From Pseudanabaena sp. BC1403 (GTDB lineage Bacteria > Cyanobacteriota > Cyanobacteriia > Pseudanabaenales > Pseudanabaenaceae), in the NCBI RefSeq assembly GCF_002914585.1, contig NZ_PDDM01000014.1, positions 89,333 through 153,332 on the forward strand: a stretch of 64,000 bases of DNA. Reading direction: 5' to 3'. A program made the position numbers and the translations under genes. The notes beneath the pieces are model-generated. The model was not told where the DNA came from, did not search any database, and saw only the letters and a program-made list of their open reading frames with translations. Position 1 is the stretch's first letter, and the number at the start of each line of letters is the position of its first letter. Of this stretch, positions 43,881 to 52,912 are shown piece after piece.

Positions 43881-44789
43881 CTAACGAGTTTTGAATGTTG
43901 TACCATCTTTTGCGATCGCTAGACATTTAGTAATAGCCGTTACACCAATTGCTTGCCATGCTTGTTGCATTGCTTGGGCGACTGATTCTATTGTACCCAT
44001 TGGGGCTAAAGAAAGTAGTGTTGGACCAGCGCCACTGATCACCATGCCATAGGCTCCTGCTGCGATCGCTGCTGTCTGTACATCCGCCATACCTGTAATC
44101 AGACTTTGGCGATAGGGCTGATGTAAGCGATCCTGTAGTCCTGCTTTAAGCCAACTAGCCTTCCCTGTCTGAATCCCATGCGTTAACAATGCCAAGTGGG
44201 AAGCGTTGAAAACTGCATCATGCATCGAAAATTGTTTTGGTAAAACCTTGCGTGCTTCGGCAGTCGATAACTCAAAGTCAGGAATTGCTACAGCGATCGC
44301 AATATCTTGATGCCATTGCAAATCGCAAAATTCCCAGCCATCTGCTTGATTTGATGCCATTAGTTGACATCCGCCGAGCATCGCGGGAGCCACATTGTCA
44401 GGATGTCCTTCCATGGCGATCGCTAAGTCCAATAACTCCATGCGATCAAGTGGTGATCCTGCCAACAGGTTCGCGCCAAAAATGCCACCGACAATCGCGG
44501 TTGCTGAACTACCCAAGCCTCGCGATAGTGGGATGGCTGTGTCTGTGTGAAATGCGATCGCGGGGATTTTGCGATCAATATGATGATAAAACTTAGCAAT
44601 ACCCTGATACACAAGGTTTGTCTCGTCCCGCTCTACCTTGTCTGCGCCTTCACCCGACGCTGTGATTGTGAGGCGATCGGCGAAGGAGAATTCAAAACGG
44701 TTATAAAGTGATAGCGCAGCACCAAGGCAATCAAATCCAGGGCCAAGGTTGCCTGTAGTCGCAGGAACGGAAACTTCAAAAATGGTCAT
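43881..44789 (-). CDS. thrB: Homoserine kinase
   Basis: A 302-residue GHMP-family kinase that phosphorylates homoserine in threonine synthesis. VPATTGNLGPGFDCLGAALS at residues 8-27 and the ATP-binding PLSRGLGSSATAIVGGI near residue 88 are diagnostic. GHPDNVAPAMLGG and VISGAGPTLLSL complete the family motifs. It is a single gene followed by a strong hairpin. Confidence 0.95.
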   Translation of the reverse strand: MTIFEVSVPATTGNLGPGFDCLGAALSLYNRFEFSFADRLTITASGEGADKVERDETNLVYQGIAKFYHHIDRKIPAIAFHTDTAIPLSRGLGSSATAIVGGIFGANLLAGSPLDRMELLDLAIAMEGHPDNVAPAMLGGCQLMASNQADGWEFCDLQWHQDIAIAVAIPDFELSTAEARKVLPKQFSMHDAVFNASHLALLTHGIQTGKASWLKAGLQDRLHQPYRQSLITGMADVQTAAIAAGAYGMVISGAGPTLLSLAPMGTIESVAQAMQQAWQAIGVTAITKCLAIAKDGTTFKTR

Positions 44790-44883
44790 GTTGAAAAAAT
44801 TAGTAAATGTTTTTAGGAAGTTTGTAATTTTATAGTTAGCTGTTTTGCAATTAGTTATATCTACTTAGTTCATAATGCTTACC

Positions 44884-45627
44884 TCACCCATATTCTTGAA
44901 ACTTACTCGATAGTTTGTTAATAAGCTGCTCAATTTTTTGGTTTTCAAGTTTTGCTCCTAGTTTTAGAAGATTGGCGTAGCTAAATGAGGAAGGTCTATC
45001 TTTATTGAGGACCCTTGATAGAGCTTGAAATAAGTTCTTCCCACGTAAAGCCCTAGTATATTCAGCACAAATTAGATCTATAAGATGTTGAGGTGGATCG
45101 ATAAAATTTATGCTCTTCTTGAAGTTAGGACAAAAAGTATTATTTGGACAAACTCTATCTACACTAACATCACATTTGGAATCGCCAGTTTCTTTATATC
45201 TATTAACTTCAAATGCGAACCAAATTGATAACTCCTTGATTAAGCCTTCAAAAAGTTTTATGTCATCTCTATCCAATAGACTGTTAAAAACTGACTCAAT
45301 ATAAATGTCATTTTCTATTGAATAACCATCTGTAAATACTATGTCTTCATAGTCTTTTGGCACGCCTACAAAAAACCACATATCTTTATCTGCAAGAAAG
45401 ACAACCTTGGTATTTTTGAATTTTTCTCTGCTTTCAAAAACCTCAATAAGTTCTAGTCTTCCACCACATACAATAACATCAGCTTTATTGTCTATACTAA
45501 TTAGATCATTAAGCTTATCTTCTATATATCTATAAACTAAAGCATCATCTTTCCCTTCGACTAAAACTTTTAAAAGTGCTGTTGGTTTAGATAACTCACT
45601 GATTATTTCTTCTACAGAATAGCTCAT
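44884..45627 (-). CDS. DUF4435 (TOPRIM-like) effector, AriB-like
   Basis: A 247-residue DUF4435 protein. A TOPRIM-like acidic site is visible: LVEGKDDALVYRYIED near residues 22-37 and FLADKDMWFFV near residue 77. It starts inside the stop of the ATPase gene (ATGA overlap), so the two are co-translated. An ATPase plus DUF4435 pair is the composition of PARIS, where AriB is the toxic nuclease released by AriA when phage counter-restriction proteins appear. The assignment to PARIS is inferred. Few HIP1 sites and AT-rich codons suggest transfer. Confidence 0.7.
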   Translation of the reverse strand: MSYSVEEIISELSKPTALLKVLVEGKDDALVYRYIEDKLNDLISIDNKADVIVCGGRLELIEVFESREKFKNTKVVFLADKDMWFFVGVPKDYEDIVFTDGYSIENDIYIESVFNSLLDRDDIKLFEGLIKELSIWFAFEVNRYKETGDSKCDVSVDRVCPNNTFCPNFKKSINFIDPPQHLIDLICAEYTRALRGKNLFQALSRVLNKDRPSSFSYANLLKLGAKLENQKIEQLINKLSSKFQEYG

Positions 45628-46829
45628 TTACCTTTCTCCTCTGAAAGGATAATCTCTTTGTCTGGATACTTAGAATAAATGCAAGGAGAATGTGTAGCAA
45701 CAATAAACTGGTTGCTAGACTGTTGTTTCATCAAATTCGGAAATAGCCTACGTTGCCAATCTACGTGTAGACTCATCTCAGGCTCATCAATAAATATTAT
45801 TGAGTCTTCATAAAATGCGTTATAGCAAAGAAAACTCAGCATTTGCTGTTCACCATACGAAAGCAATCTAGAATCTATCGCATTACCTGACTCTCCAAGG
45901 GTAAAATCATCGAGCTTGATACATTTATAGTGCATAACATTAGTAACTAATTCAGATAAAACCTCAAAAGGTCTGAGTAGTTCATTCCGTTTATTATTAA
46001 CAGCATTATTTTCTTGCTCTAGTCTAGTGAGGATATCCAAAGCATCGATTTTACCACTTGCCATATCTGACGCTATATTTTCAACTTGACTACTCAATGA
46101 GGCACTAAACTTAAGAAACTCTCCATTTGTTTTTTCGGAAATCTCGATATAACGTGATTTTAGCAATAAGCCAAGATCGTGAGTTGAAATAGAACAAATA
46201 AACCTATGCGCTCCAATACTTATACGATTTGACAGATTGTTAAATTCATCTTTTATACTTATATTTATGTAATCTCTACTTCTTTCAGATTGCAACGCCC
46301 CAGTTGGTCCTATCATAGGGAATGGTATTGGTGACAGGGGGGTAGGGATCGGACTTGGCAACTGATAAGGATAAATGTTCTTTGCTGGAGTTGTAATACG
46401 TCGTACAGTTTCAGTATTTACGATTGAATATCCTCCTTCAATCCTCCTAAAAGTGGGAAAGAAAAGAGATGATGTATTACTTTCTATTATTAGTGATTGC
46501 AATGATGCAATTTCTTGTGCTGAACTATATTTATCTAAATTGATAAGACCATTTTTTTTAATCTCATTGCCATTATATTTCCACTCAACAACAGTATCTT
46601 TGCTGCTTAGAGATAGTTGAAAATAGCTTGTTTCTAAGTTAAATGATTCAAAACTTATTTCAGATAAAAGATACTCGATATTTCCTGAAATGGCATACCA
46701 GAGCATTTTTAAGAATGTTGTTTTTCCACAACCATTGATGCCTGTGACAATATTTATATCGTCGTGAAATTCAAAATCACAATCAACTTTATTATTTAGA
46801 CCTTTGACAGAGACTCTTTTAAGTTTCAT
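45624..46829 (-). CDS. AAA/ABC-type ATPase, AriA-like
   Basis: A 401-residue ATPase of the OLD/RecF-like group. Walker A INGCGKTTFLKML is near residues 34-46, LLSYGEQQMLSFL (signature-like) near 325, Walker B SIIFIDEPEMSLHVDW near 345-360, and a THSPCIYS switch near 383. A Pro-rich segment (PYQLPSPIPTPLSPIPF) sits mid-protein. With the overlapping DUF4435 gene it resembles the PARIS AriA-AriB pair. An alternative is another ATPase/TOPRIM defence pair. Confidence 0.72.
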   Translation of the reverse strand: MKLKRVSVKGLNNKVDCDFEFHDDINIVTGINGCGKTTFLKMLWYAISGNIEYLLSEISFESFNLETSYFQLSLSSKDTVVEWKYNGNEIKKNGLINLDKYSSAQEIASLQSLIIESNTSSLFFPTFRRIEGGYSIVNTETVRRITTPAKNIYPYQLPSPIPTPLSPIPFPMIGPTGALQSERSRDYINISIKDEFNNLSNRISIGAHRFICSISTHDLGLLLKSRYIEISEKTNGEFLKFSASLSSQVENIASDMASGKIDALDILTRLEQENNAVNNKRNELLRPFEVLSELVTNVMHYKCIKLDDFTLGESGNAIDSRLLSYGEQQMLSFLCYNAFYEDSIIFIDEPEMSLHVDWQRRLFPNLMKQQSSNQFIVATHSPCIYSKYPDKEIILSEEKGK

Positions 46830-46974
46830 ATTTCTTTGCCGATCGCGATCGCTATTAATTGTACAAGAAATTTAGCGTAGGCGTTTTGGCTGAAAGGCGA
46901 GCGCTGAACTGTAAATATTTTAGCGATTTTGAAAATTGGTATAAAATTTTGATCGAGCACATCGAAAAAATGTA

Positions 46975-48954
46975 ATGAAAGCCAATATCAAAAATAAATT
47001 CAAAGCATTATCAAGTCCCAAATTTATTGGCTATGCATTGATTGGCGCGATCGCAGCTTTGAGTGCGATCGCGACAGGCTTAGAGCTAAATGAAGTCCAA
47101 AGTCTCGAACGACAGACCCAATCAGCATTTTTTAACTGGCGTGGCCCGATTGCTCCACCTAAAGATATTGTGATTTTGGCGATCGATGATCTCTCTTTAC
47201 GCCAAGGCGAATTTTATGATCCCAAAACCCGTCCATTTTTAGAGCCATTTCGCACAACCACATGGAAACGGGTAGTCTATGCCCAAGCACTCGAAAAACT
47301 GGTTAAAGCTGGCGCTAAAGTCGTTTCCTTCGATATTTTATTTGTGACTCCTGGAGATCATGGGGCTGCTGATGATGGTAAGTTCCAAGCCGCGATCGCT
47401 AAATATGGAGAGCGAGCAGTATTCGCTGCTAGCTATGAATTTACACAAATCGGTGAAGCGAATATTATGCAGCTTGCCTCGCCTGAAGGGATTTTTCAAT
47501 TAAAGCCAAATACGCTAGGACTAATTAATTTTCGTCCTGAAGTTACTGATGGAATTCACCGTTTGGGCGTGCAGCCGCCAGCAGATAGTGGGTTACCGAT
47601 TGTGCCAACTTTTGCCGCTTCAAGTCTGAATGTAGCGAAAATTAGCTATCCTAAACCCAAGGGCGATGGAATTTATTTCTTTGGTGGTGCGGATACATGG
47701 ACAAATGCTCGACAACAGCTTCCCTTTTATTATGTGATCGATCCATACAATTGGAATAGTGAACAACTTCAAGGCGGCAAATTTTTTAAAGATAAAATCG
47801 TTCTAATTGGGGCAACGGCTGCATCAAAGCAAGATATTCAAAACTCAGCGATGGGGAGAATGGCAGGGGTAGAAATTCATGCCAATGCGATCGCTACGCT
47901 CATGCAGGGGAAAAGCATGGCTGGGCTATTTGCTAATCCAATGCAGGAGGGGATCTTTACGCTGTTGTTTGTCGGTATATCAGGTGCTATCCTCTGCCGA
48001 TTCAAGCGCCCAACTACCCAGATATTAACGGCTTTTATCATTGCGATCGCATGGTTTGGGATTGGATATGTCAGCTTTATTTACACGAGTACGATTTTGC
48101 CTGTGGCAATTCCTGCGATCGCGATCAGCTTAAATGGAATAGCCCTTTTAACTACTGGCTCGATCGCTGCTCAAATTGATAAGCTCTTGCTGCGACGCAC
48201 TCTAGAGCGTTATGTCGCAGCGCCAATTGTCGAAGAAATCATTAATCAGCCAGAAGGTTTTCGTGATTTATTAGAAGGTCACACACTCAAAGCAGCCGTT
48301 CTCTTCTCAGATATTCGTGGCTTTACGACCCTCTCTAGTCGCCTCCCTGCAAAATTACTAATCCAACAGCTCAATACTTATCTGGGCGGCATGGTGGATG
48401 CGATCTTGGAATACCAAGGCACAATTGATAAGTTTATCGGCGATGCAATTATGGCGGAATTTGGCTCACCTGTCTCGCGGGGGGAGAAAGCCGATGCGAT
48501 GAATGCGATTAACGCGGCTCTAAATATGCGATTGGCATTAATGGAACTTCGTAAGGTCTGGCAGTCTGAAAATAAAATCCCATTTTCAAATGGAATTGGC
48601 ATTAATTACGGAGAAGTAACTGTTGGCAATATTGGCTCCTCTCGCCGCCTCGAATATGCGGTAATTGGTGATACTGTGAACGTAGCAAGTCGTGTCGAAG
48701 GAATGACCAAGGAACTTGAGACAGATATTGTCATTACTGAATCACTTTACGAAATTGTCAAGGATGAAATTGATGTTGTTGATTTTGGCGATCATGCGCT
48801 CAAAGGTCGGGTTGGCAATGTAAGGCTCTATGGCGTGATTGGTTTGAAGGGTAGCGATCGCCAAATTTACGATCAAGTCCACAACGATCTCAAGCGACAT
48901 ACTGCGGTGATCGACATCCTCAAAAAAGGTCAGTTACCAACCCGCCGTGAGTAA
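46975..48954 (+). CDS. CHASE2-domain class III nucleotide cyclase
   Basis: A 659-residue membrane cyclase. A first helix (about 17-36), an extracytoplasmic CHASE2 sensor (about 40-300), three closely spaced helices (about 310-395), then a cyclase domain from about 430. Metal residues are in VLFSDIRGFTTLSS and IGDAIMAEFG. The purine-site Lys is present (IDKFIGD), but the partner position reads Ala in EYAVIGDTVN, where adenylate cyclases have Asp or Thr. Product is probably cAMP, less certain than for the 39339 gene. Confidence 0.85.
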   Translation: MKANIKNKFKALSSPKFIGYALIGAIAALSAIATGLELNEVQSLERQTQSAFFNWRGPIAPPKDIVILAIDDLSLRQGEFYDPKTRPFLEPFRTTTWKRVVYAQALEKLVKAGAKVVSFDILFVTPGDHGAADDGKFQAAIAKYGERAVFAASYEFTQIGEANIMQLASPEGIFQLKPNTLGLINFRPEVTDGIHRLGVQPPADSGLPIVPTFAASSLNVAKISYPKPKGDGIYFFGGADTWTNARQQLPFYYVIDPYNWNSEQLQGGKFFKDKIVLIGATAASKQDIQNSAMGRMAGVEIHANAIATLMQGKSMAGLFANPMQEGIFTLLFVGISGAILCRFKRPTTQILTAFIIAIAWFGIGYVSFIYTSTILPVAIPAIAISLNGIALLTTGSIAAQIDKLLLRRTLERYVAAPIVEEIINQPEGFRDLLEGHTLKAAVLFSDIRGFTTLSSRLPAKLLIQQLNTYLGGMVDAILEYQGTIDKFIGDAIMAEFGSPVSRGEKADAMNAINAALNMRLALMELRKVWQSENKIPFSNGIGINYGEVTVGNIGSSRRLEYAVIGDTVNVASRVEGMTKELETDIVITESLYEIVKDEIDVVDFGDHALKGRVGNVRLYGVIGLKGSDRQIYDQVHNDLKRHTAVIDILKKGQLPTRRE

Positions 48955-48959
48955 ATGGC

Positions 48960-48990
48960 ATTAAAAATGTGGCTTCGCCACAATTTTAAT
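48960..48990. terminator. 14-bp hairpin, TTC tip, overlapping the murG stop
   Basis: ATTAAAAATGTGGC (48960-48973) pairs with GCCACAATTTTAAT (48977-48990), with one mismatch, around TTC. It covers the end of the convergent murG gene. Confidence 0.7.
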
Positions 48991-50122
48991 ATCTGAATTC
49001 TTTAATCAAAGAGACAATTTGCGCGATCGCATTAGCATCTTCGCTCTTATTCATATTCTCGATATACTCGTCACGACGCATATTAAGATCTGCGATCGCC
49101 GCTAATAAGCTTTCACTGGTCAAATCTTCTTCAAACAGAACGGCACTATAGCCACGAGCTTGAAAAGACTTGGCATTGAGGATCTGATCGCCACGGCTGG
49201 ATAATTTGGATAGAGGAATAAGCAAATTCGGTTTTCGCAAAGTCAAAAATTCAAATACGGCATTTGCTCCAGAACGCGACACAACTAAATCAGCGATCGC
49301 TAAAATATCCGCAAGTTCTGTTCCTAAATATTCAAATTGCTGATAGCGCTGATTTCCTTTGAGATTGCTATCTAGATTCCCTCGACCACAAGCATGAACA
49401 ACTTGATAGTTTTGCGTAAGAACATCCAAAACTGAACGGACAGCTTGATTGATTTTCGCAGAGCCTGTACTGCCGCCAACCACAAATAGAACTGGAGAAT
49501 CGGCATTAAACCCACAAAATTCTCTTCCCTTCTCTATATTTCCTCGAAGAATATCGGGACGAATGGGTAAGCCTGTATGTTTAATCTTTGCAGCATATTT
49601 TGCTAAATGCTTTGCAGTCTCAGGAAATGTAACACAGACTTTGGTAGCAAAGGGAATTGATAGGCGATTGGCTAAACCTGAAGAGAAGTCTGACTCATGG
49701 ATAATTACAGGAATCCGTTGCAGCCAACTAGCAAAAATAACGGGAACAGTGACAAAGCCACCCTTAGAAAAAACAACTTTGGGCTTGATTTTGGCGATCG
49801 CAAAATAAGCATCAAATATGCCTTTAATTACTTTAAAAGGATCAATGAAGTTCTGCCAAGAAAAGTAACGTCTCAGTTTTCCAGAAGAAATACCGTAGTA
49901 GGGAATTCCAGTTTCGGCAACTAACTGTTTCTCAATGCCATGGTTAGAGCCAATATATACAATCTCCCAGCCATCGGATTCAAGACTTGCAGTTAAAGCG
50001 AGATTGGGGCTAACATGACCCGCTGTGCCGCCACCCGTAAGTACAATTCTGGGTTTCTTGGCTAATTTTTTATGGTCTGATGGTAAGTTCGGCTGATCTT
50101 CGATCTGATTAGTTGCGCCCAC
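48986..50122 (-). CDS. murG: UDP-GlcNAc transferase MurG
   Basis: A 378-residue GT28 glycosyltransferase that converts lipid I to lipid II in peptidoglycan synthesis. The N-terminal loop VLTGGGTAGHVSPNLAL, the FSKGGFVTVPVIFA segment and the C-domain GGSTGSAKINQAV are diagnostic. SRSGANAVFEFLTLRKP matches the donor-binding motif. About 25 extra residues precede the usual start, so a shorter start is possible. Confidence 0.9.
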   Translation of the reverse strand: MGATNQIEDQPNLPSDHKKLAKKPRIVLTGGGTAGHVSPNLALTASLESDGWEIVYIGSNHGIEKQLVAETGIPYYGISSGKLRRYFSWQNFIDPFKVIKGIFDAYFAIAKIKPKVVFSKGGFVTVPVIFASWLQRIPVIIHESDFSSGLANRLSIPFATKVCVTFPETAKHLAKYAAKIKHTGLPIRPDILRGNIEKGREFCGFNADSPVLFVVGGSTGSAKINQAVRSVLDVLTQNYQVVHACGRGNLDSNLKGNQRYQQFEYLGTELADILAIADLVVSRSGANAVFEFLTLRKPNLLIPLSKLSSRGDQILNAKSFQARGYSAVLFEEDLTSESLLAAIADLNMRRDEYIENMNKSEDANAIAQIVSLIKEFRY

Positions 50123-50164
50123 AGGTATTTATTGTCTCTAGATATTGGATTATTGAGAATACTG

Positions 50165-50267
50165 ATACCAAAGCACAAAATGGCTACGCCATTTTGTGCT
50201 TTTAAAACCCTCACAGGTTTTGGTTTTCAATTCACAAAAGTGTGACAACACTTTTGTGAATTGGTAT
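50165..50267. repeat. 103-bp cloverleaf-like repeat, copy 3
   Basis: The most regular copy: ATACCAA/TTGGTAT ends, left stem AGCACAAAATGGC/GCCATTTTGTGCT (perfect), middle AAAACC/GGTTTT, and right stem AATTCACAAAAGTGT/ACACTTTTGTGAATT (perfect). Confidence 0.88.
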
Positions 50268-50340
50268 GAATTATTCATTGCAAGTATTGTAGCGATTTCA
50301 TGGCAATTTTCCAATGTGCAGCGCTATGCACTGTAAAACT

Positions 50341-50383
50341 CAAAGATTGTGAGGTGGCGTAAAGCACCGCCTCACAATCTTTG
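50341..50383. repeat. Imperfect hairpin upstream of the VanW gene
   Basis: CAAAGATTGTGAGG pairs with CCTCACAATCTTTG, and the inner part continues with one G-T pair and one mismatch. Confidence 0.65.
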
Positions 50384-50463
50384 GGTAATATCTCTATTTT
50401 TAGATTTTGATAGGTTTCATGTGAAAATTAATTAAGGAAACAAAAGCTCAAAGTTTAAGAGTT

Positions 50464-51255
50464 ATGAATCACATCTGGCAAGATTTCAAAAGACCAATTC
50501 GTAATAGTCTGAAATATGCAAAAGCTTTAGCTAAAGGATATCCATTCCATTATGCTAATCAGCAAAATCCCGATCATAGCGATCGCTACCTGCACAAATG
50601 GACTGAGTTTAGTACTCCGATCCCCGATCGTGGCACACCAGAAATTCGGGCTAATCGGATTTGGAACTTGCAACTTGCTACTCAAAAGCTGAACTGCCTG
50701 TACATCCCTCCACAAAAGATTTTTAGCTTTAGCGATCGCATAGGTGAACCGACTAAAACTAATGGGTTTCGGGAAGCTCCAGTATTTGTCCGTGGTCAGG
50801 TACTAACTGATGTGGGTGGAGGTTTATGTCTAATTGCTACTAATATTTTTAATACTTTACTTTATGCAGGATGCGAGATTTTAGAAAGGCATTGCCATAG
50901 TATCGATGCCTATGGAGAATCAAGATTTTATGAGTTAGGACAAGATGCGGCGGTAGCTAATGGATATAAGGATTTAATCGTTCGCAACCATAGTCAAATT
51001 CCTTTACAATTGCGCTTTCAAGTATTAGAAAAGGAAAACAAAGTTGAGTCTAGTGTTTGGGGTAATGCCCCAAAACCTTGGCAGGTAAGGGTGGAATCAA
51101 AAATAGTTCAGCAGATTGAAGCACCAGATGTTCAATATCTATCAGGTTGGATTGTCAAAACTTCACGCTATATCAAAAGCGAATTAGAGCAATCATCTAC
51201 ATGGCAACGTGATTATGAGGCGGTTAGCTGTTATCAGCCATGCATAAAGTCTTAA
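50464..51255 (+). CDS. VanW family protein
   Basis: A 263-residue VanW-like protein. IFSFSDRIGEPTKTNGFREA near residues 84-103 and VLTDVGGGLCLIATNIFNTL near residues 112-131 are the family core, and ERHCHSID follows. VanW occurs in some vancomycin-resistance operons but is widespread in other bacteria with an unknown role. Here it is a stand-alone gene. Confidence 0.9.
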   Translation: MNHIWQDFKRPIRNSLKYAKALAKGYPFHYANQQNPDHSDRYLHKWTEFSTPIPDRGTPEIRANRIWNLQLATQKLNCLYIPPQKIFSFSDRIGEPTKTNGFREAPVFVRGQVLTDVGGGLCLIATNIFNTLLYAGCEILERHCHSIDAYGESRFYELGQDAAVANGYKDLIVRNHSQIPLQLRFQVLEKENKVESSVWGNAPKPWQVRVESKIVQQIEAPDVQYLSGWIVKTSRYIKSELEQSSTWQRDYEAVSCYQPCIKS

Positions 51256-51256
51256 T

Positions 51257-51335
51257 AAGAGTGGCGGCGCGTGCCACCACTCTTGTTTTTGGGTAAATTT
51301 TTGAAAGTGATGCAAAGCAGCACTTTCAAAAATTT
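51257..51335 (+). terminator. Two hairpins after the VanW gene
   Basis: AAGAGTGGCGGC pairs with its near complement (51257-51284). A second hairpin (51295-51335) has AAATTTTTGAAAGTG arms with one mismatch and a GC-AAA-GC tip. Confidence 0.65.
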
Positions 51336-51363
51336 TATTGGCTCGGAATTCAGGATAGGAAAT

Positions 51364-52062
51364 TTAGACCAAATCAAAAACTAGGATTTCAGAGTTTTCT
51401 TTACCAGTCAATTTCAAATCGCCAATTTGATCGCTAGAAATAGCATCACCAGTATTTAGCAAGCGATCGCCTACTAACACAGAGCCTCTAGCTACCTGTA
51501 TCCATGCATAGCGATTTTGCTTAACTGTATGAGTAACTTCTACGCCATCTTCGAGAATAGAAGCATAAATATAGGCATCTTGATAAATTGTGACTGAGCG
51601 ATCGCGTCCATCGGGTGAAGCGATCAACCGCAATTGGTTAAGCTTTTCCTCCCGTGAGAAAGAGATTTGCTCATAACTTGGCTTTACGCTCTCTTGATTC
51701 GGCATAATCCATATTTGTAATAAATGGGCGGATTCCGTCGCCGAAGGATTAAACTCACTATGGGTAATGCCAGTCCCAGCACTCATTCTCTGCACATCAC
51801 CAACACGAATAACTGAACCATTTCCCATGCTGTCCTTATGCTCTAAAGCGCCATCCAGCATGTAAGTAATAATTTCCATATCACGATGGGGATGCGTTCC
51901 AAATCCTTTGCCACCAGCAATCTGATCTTGATTAATTACTCGCAATGAACGGAATGCCATATGTTGCGGATCGTAATAGCCAGCAAAGGAGAAAGTGTGA
52001 TAACTATCGAGCCATCCGTGATTGGCATGTCCTCTTTCTTCTGATTTACGAATAGTCAACAT
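51364..52062 (-). CDS. Pirin family protein
   Basis: A 232-residue bicupin. The N-terminal domain has [19 protein letters not shown] and the metal site [17 protein letters not shown] near residues 55-71, followed by [13 protein letters not shown]. The family (YhaK/pirin) includes quercetin dioxygenases and redox-responsive proteins; the function here is unknown. It lies with CDGSH and HxlR genes that may form a stress-linked group. Confidence 0.92.
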   Translation of the reverse strand: MLTIRKSEERGHANHGWLDSYHTFSFAGYYDPQHMAFRSLRVINQDQIAGGKGFGTHPHRDMEIITYMLDGALEHKDSMGNGSVIRVGDVQRMSAGTGITHSEFNPSATESAHLLQIWIMPNQESVKPSYEQISFSREEKLNQLRLIASPDGRDRSVTIYQDAYIYASILEDGVEVTHTVKQNRYAWIQVARGSVLVGDRLLNTGDAISSDQIGDLKLTGKENSEILVFDLV

Positions 52063-52134
52063 AATTTTTACCTCTGGTAATTGTTTATTGTTTTTGGATA
52101 ATTTGCAGCGCCTAATGGCGCTGCAAATTGTGAA

Positions 52135-52371
52135 TTAGAGTTTTGTATGTGCACCGTCACAGAATGGCGCATTACCTGTGTGTTTACATAGACATAACGC
52201 AACTTTCTTGGTTTCGGTCACTTCAAAGGCAAGAGGTGTAAATTCTGTTCCTTTATGTGCGCCGTTACAATAGGGTTGGTTTGTGGATTCGCCACAGGTA
52301 CACCAGTAATAAGTTTTGGGTTCTAGCTCCAATACAACTGGCTTCTTGTCAACAATCTTAGGCTCACTCAT
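52135..52371 (-). CDS. Dual CDGSH iron-sulfur protein
   Basis: A 78-residue protein with two CDGSH-type motifs: CTCGESTNQPYCNGAH and CLCKHTGNAPFCDGAH. Each can bind a [2Fe-2S] cluster through three Cys and one His. The role is probably redox or Fe-S transfer. The ATG at 52371 is used; a start four codons upstream is less likely. It is divergent from the HxlR regulator gene. Confidence 0.9.
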   Translation of the reverse strand: MSEPKIVDKKPVVLELEPKTYYWCTCGESTNQPYCNGAHKGTEFTPLAFEVTETKKVALCLCKHTGNAPFCDGAHTKL

Positions 52372-52435
52372 GATTTTTACCAAATGCGTTGGTTACCGAC
52401 AAATCAAATATAATTGCTTTACACTCTTTTCGTAA

Positions 52436-52465
52436 AGTATGCACTTTTTTGTAAGGTACATACTA
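52436..52465. promoter_or_regulatory. Candidate HxlR operator
   Basis: An inverted repeat AGTATG-N17-CATACT lies directly ahead of the HxlR gene and between it and the divergent CDGSH gene. Such regulators often bind their own promoter. Confidence 0.4.
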
Positions 52466-52475
52466 AAAAGATACT

Positions 52476-52856
52476 ATGGAAAAATATTCTGATACTTTTA
52501 TCATTAATCCCTTGCCTGATATAGATTGTAGCGCTGCTTACCAGAGTGATCGCCTTAGCTGTCCCGTCGAAGCTACCCTTGAAGCGATCGGCGGAAGGTG
52601 GAAAGTTTTAATTTTGCACGAACTGTTTAATGGCACGAGGCGCTTTGGAGAATTACATCGCAGTTTGCATGGCATCACTCAAAAAATGTTGACTCAACAA
52701 TTGCGAGAAATGGAAAACGATGGGCTAATACATCGAGAAGTTTATACGCAAGTCCCACCAAAAGTAGAGTATTCTCTAACACCTTTGGGCAAAACCTTAC
52801 AACCTGTATTGGATGCGATGCATTTTTGGGGCAAAAGATATTTAGAACAGCAATAA
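52476..52856 (+). CDS. HxlR-family transcriptional regulator
   Basis: A 126-residue winged-helix regulator: CPVEATLEAIGGRWKVLILH near residues 29-48, RRFGELHRSLHGITQKMLTQ, then GLIHREVYTQVPPKVEYSLT as wing. A Cys at the start of the domain (SCPVEA) is in the position used by redox-sensing members. Probably controls the adjacent CDGSH and pirin genes. An operator-like inverted repeat lies just upstream. Confidence 0.9.
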   Translation: MEKYSDTFIINPLPDIDCSAAYQSDRLSCPVEATLEAIGGRWKVLILHELFNGTRRFGELHRSLHGITQKMLTQQLREMENDGLIHREVYTQVPPKVEYSLTPLGKTLQPVLDAMHFWGKRYLEQQ

Positions 52857-52886
52857 AAAAAGACGCACAACGTGCGTCTTTTTTTA
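52852..52886. terminator. Bidirectional terminator
   Basis: AAAAAAAGACGCAC pairs with GTGCGTCTTTTTTT around a 3-nt loop, between convergent genes. It is a textbook rho-independent terminator in both directions. Confidence 0.85.
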
Positions 52887-52912
52887 TTGTGAAGAAAGCG
52901 CGATCGCTTTAT

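Larger units (their letters stand above)
50123..50463. other. Gap with cloverleaf repeat and hairpin
   Basis: A 341-bp gap between murG and the VanW gene. It contains the 103-bp element (50165-50267) and a hairpin (50341-50383), and otherwise AT-rich leader sequence. No gene is seen. Confidence 0.6.
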
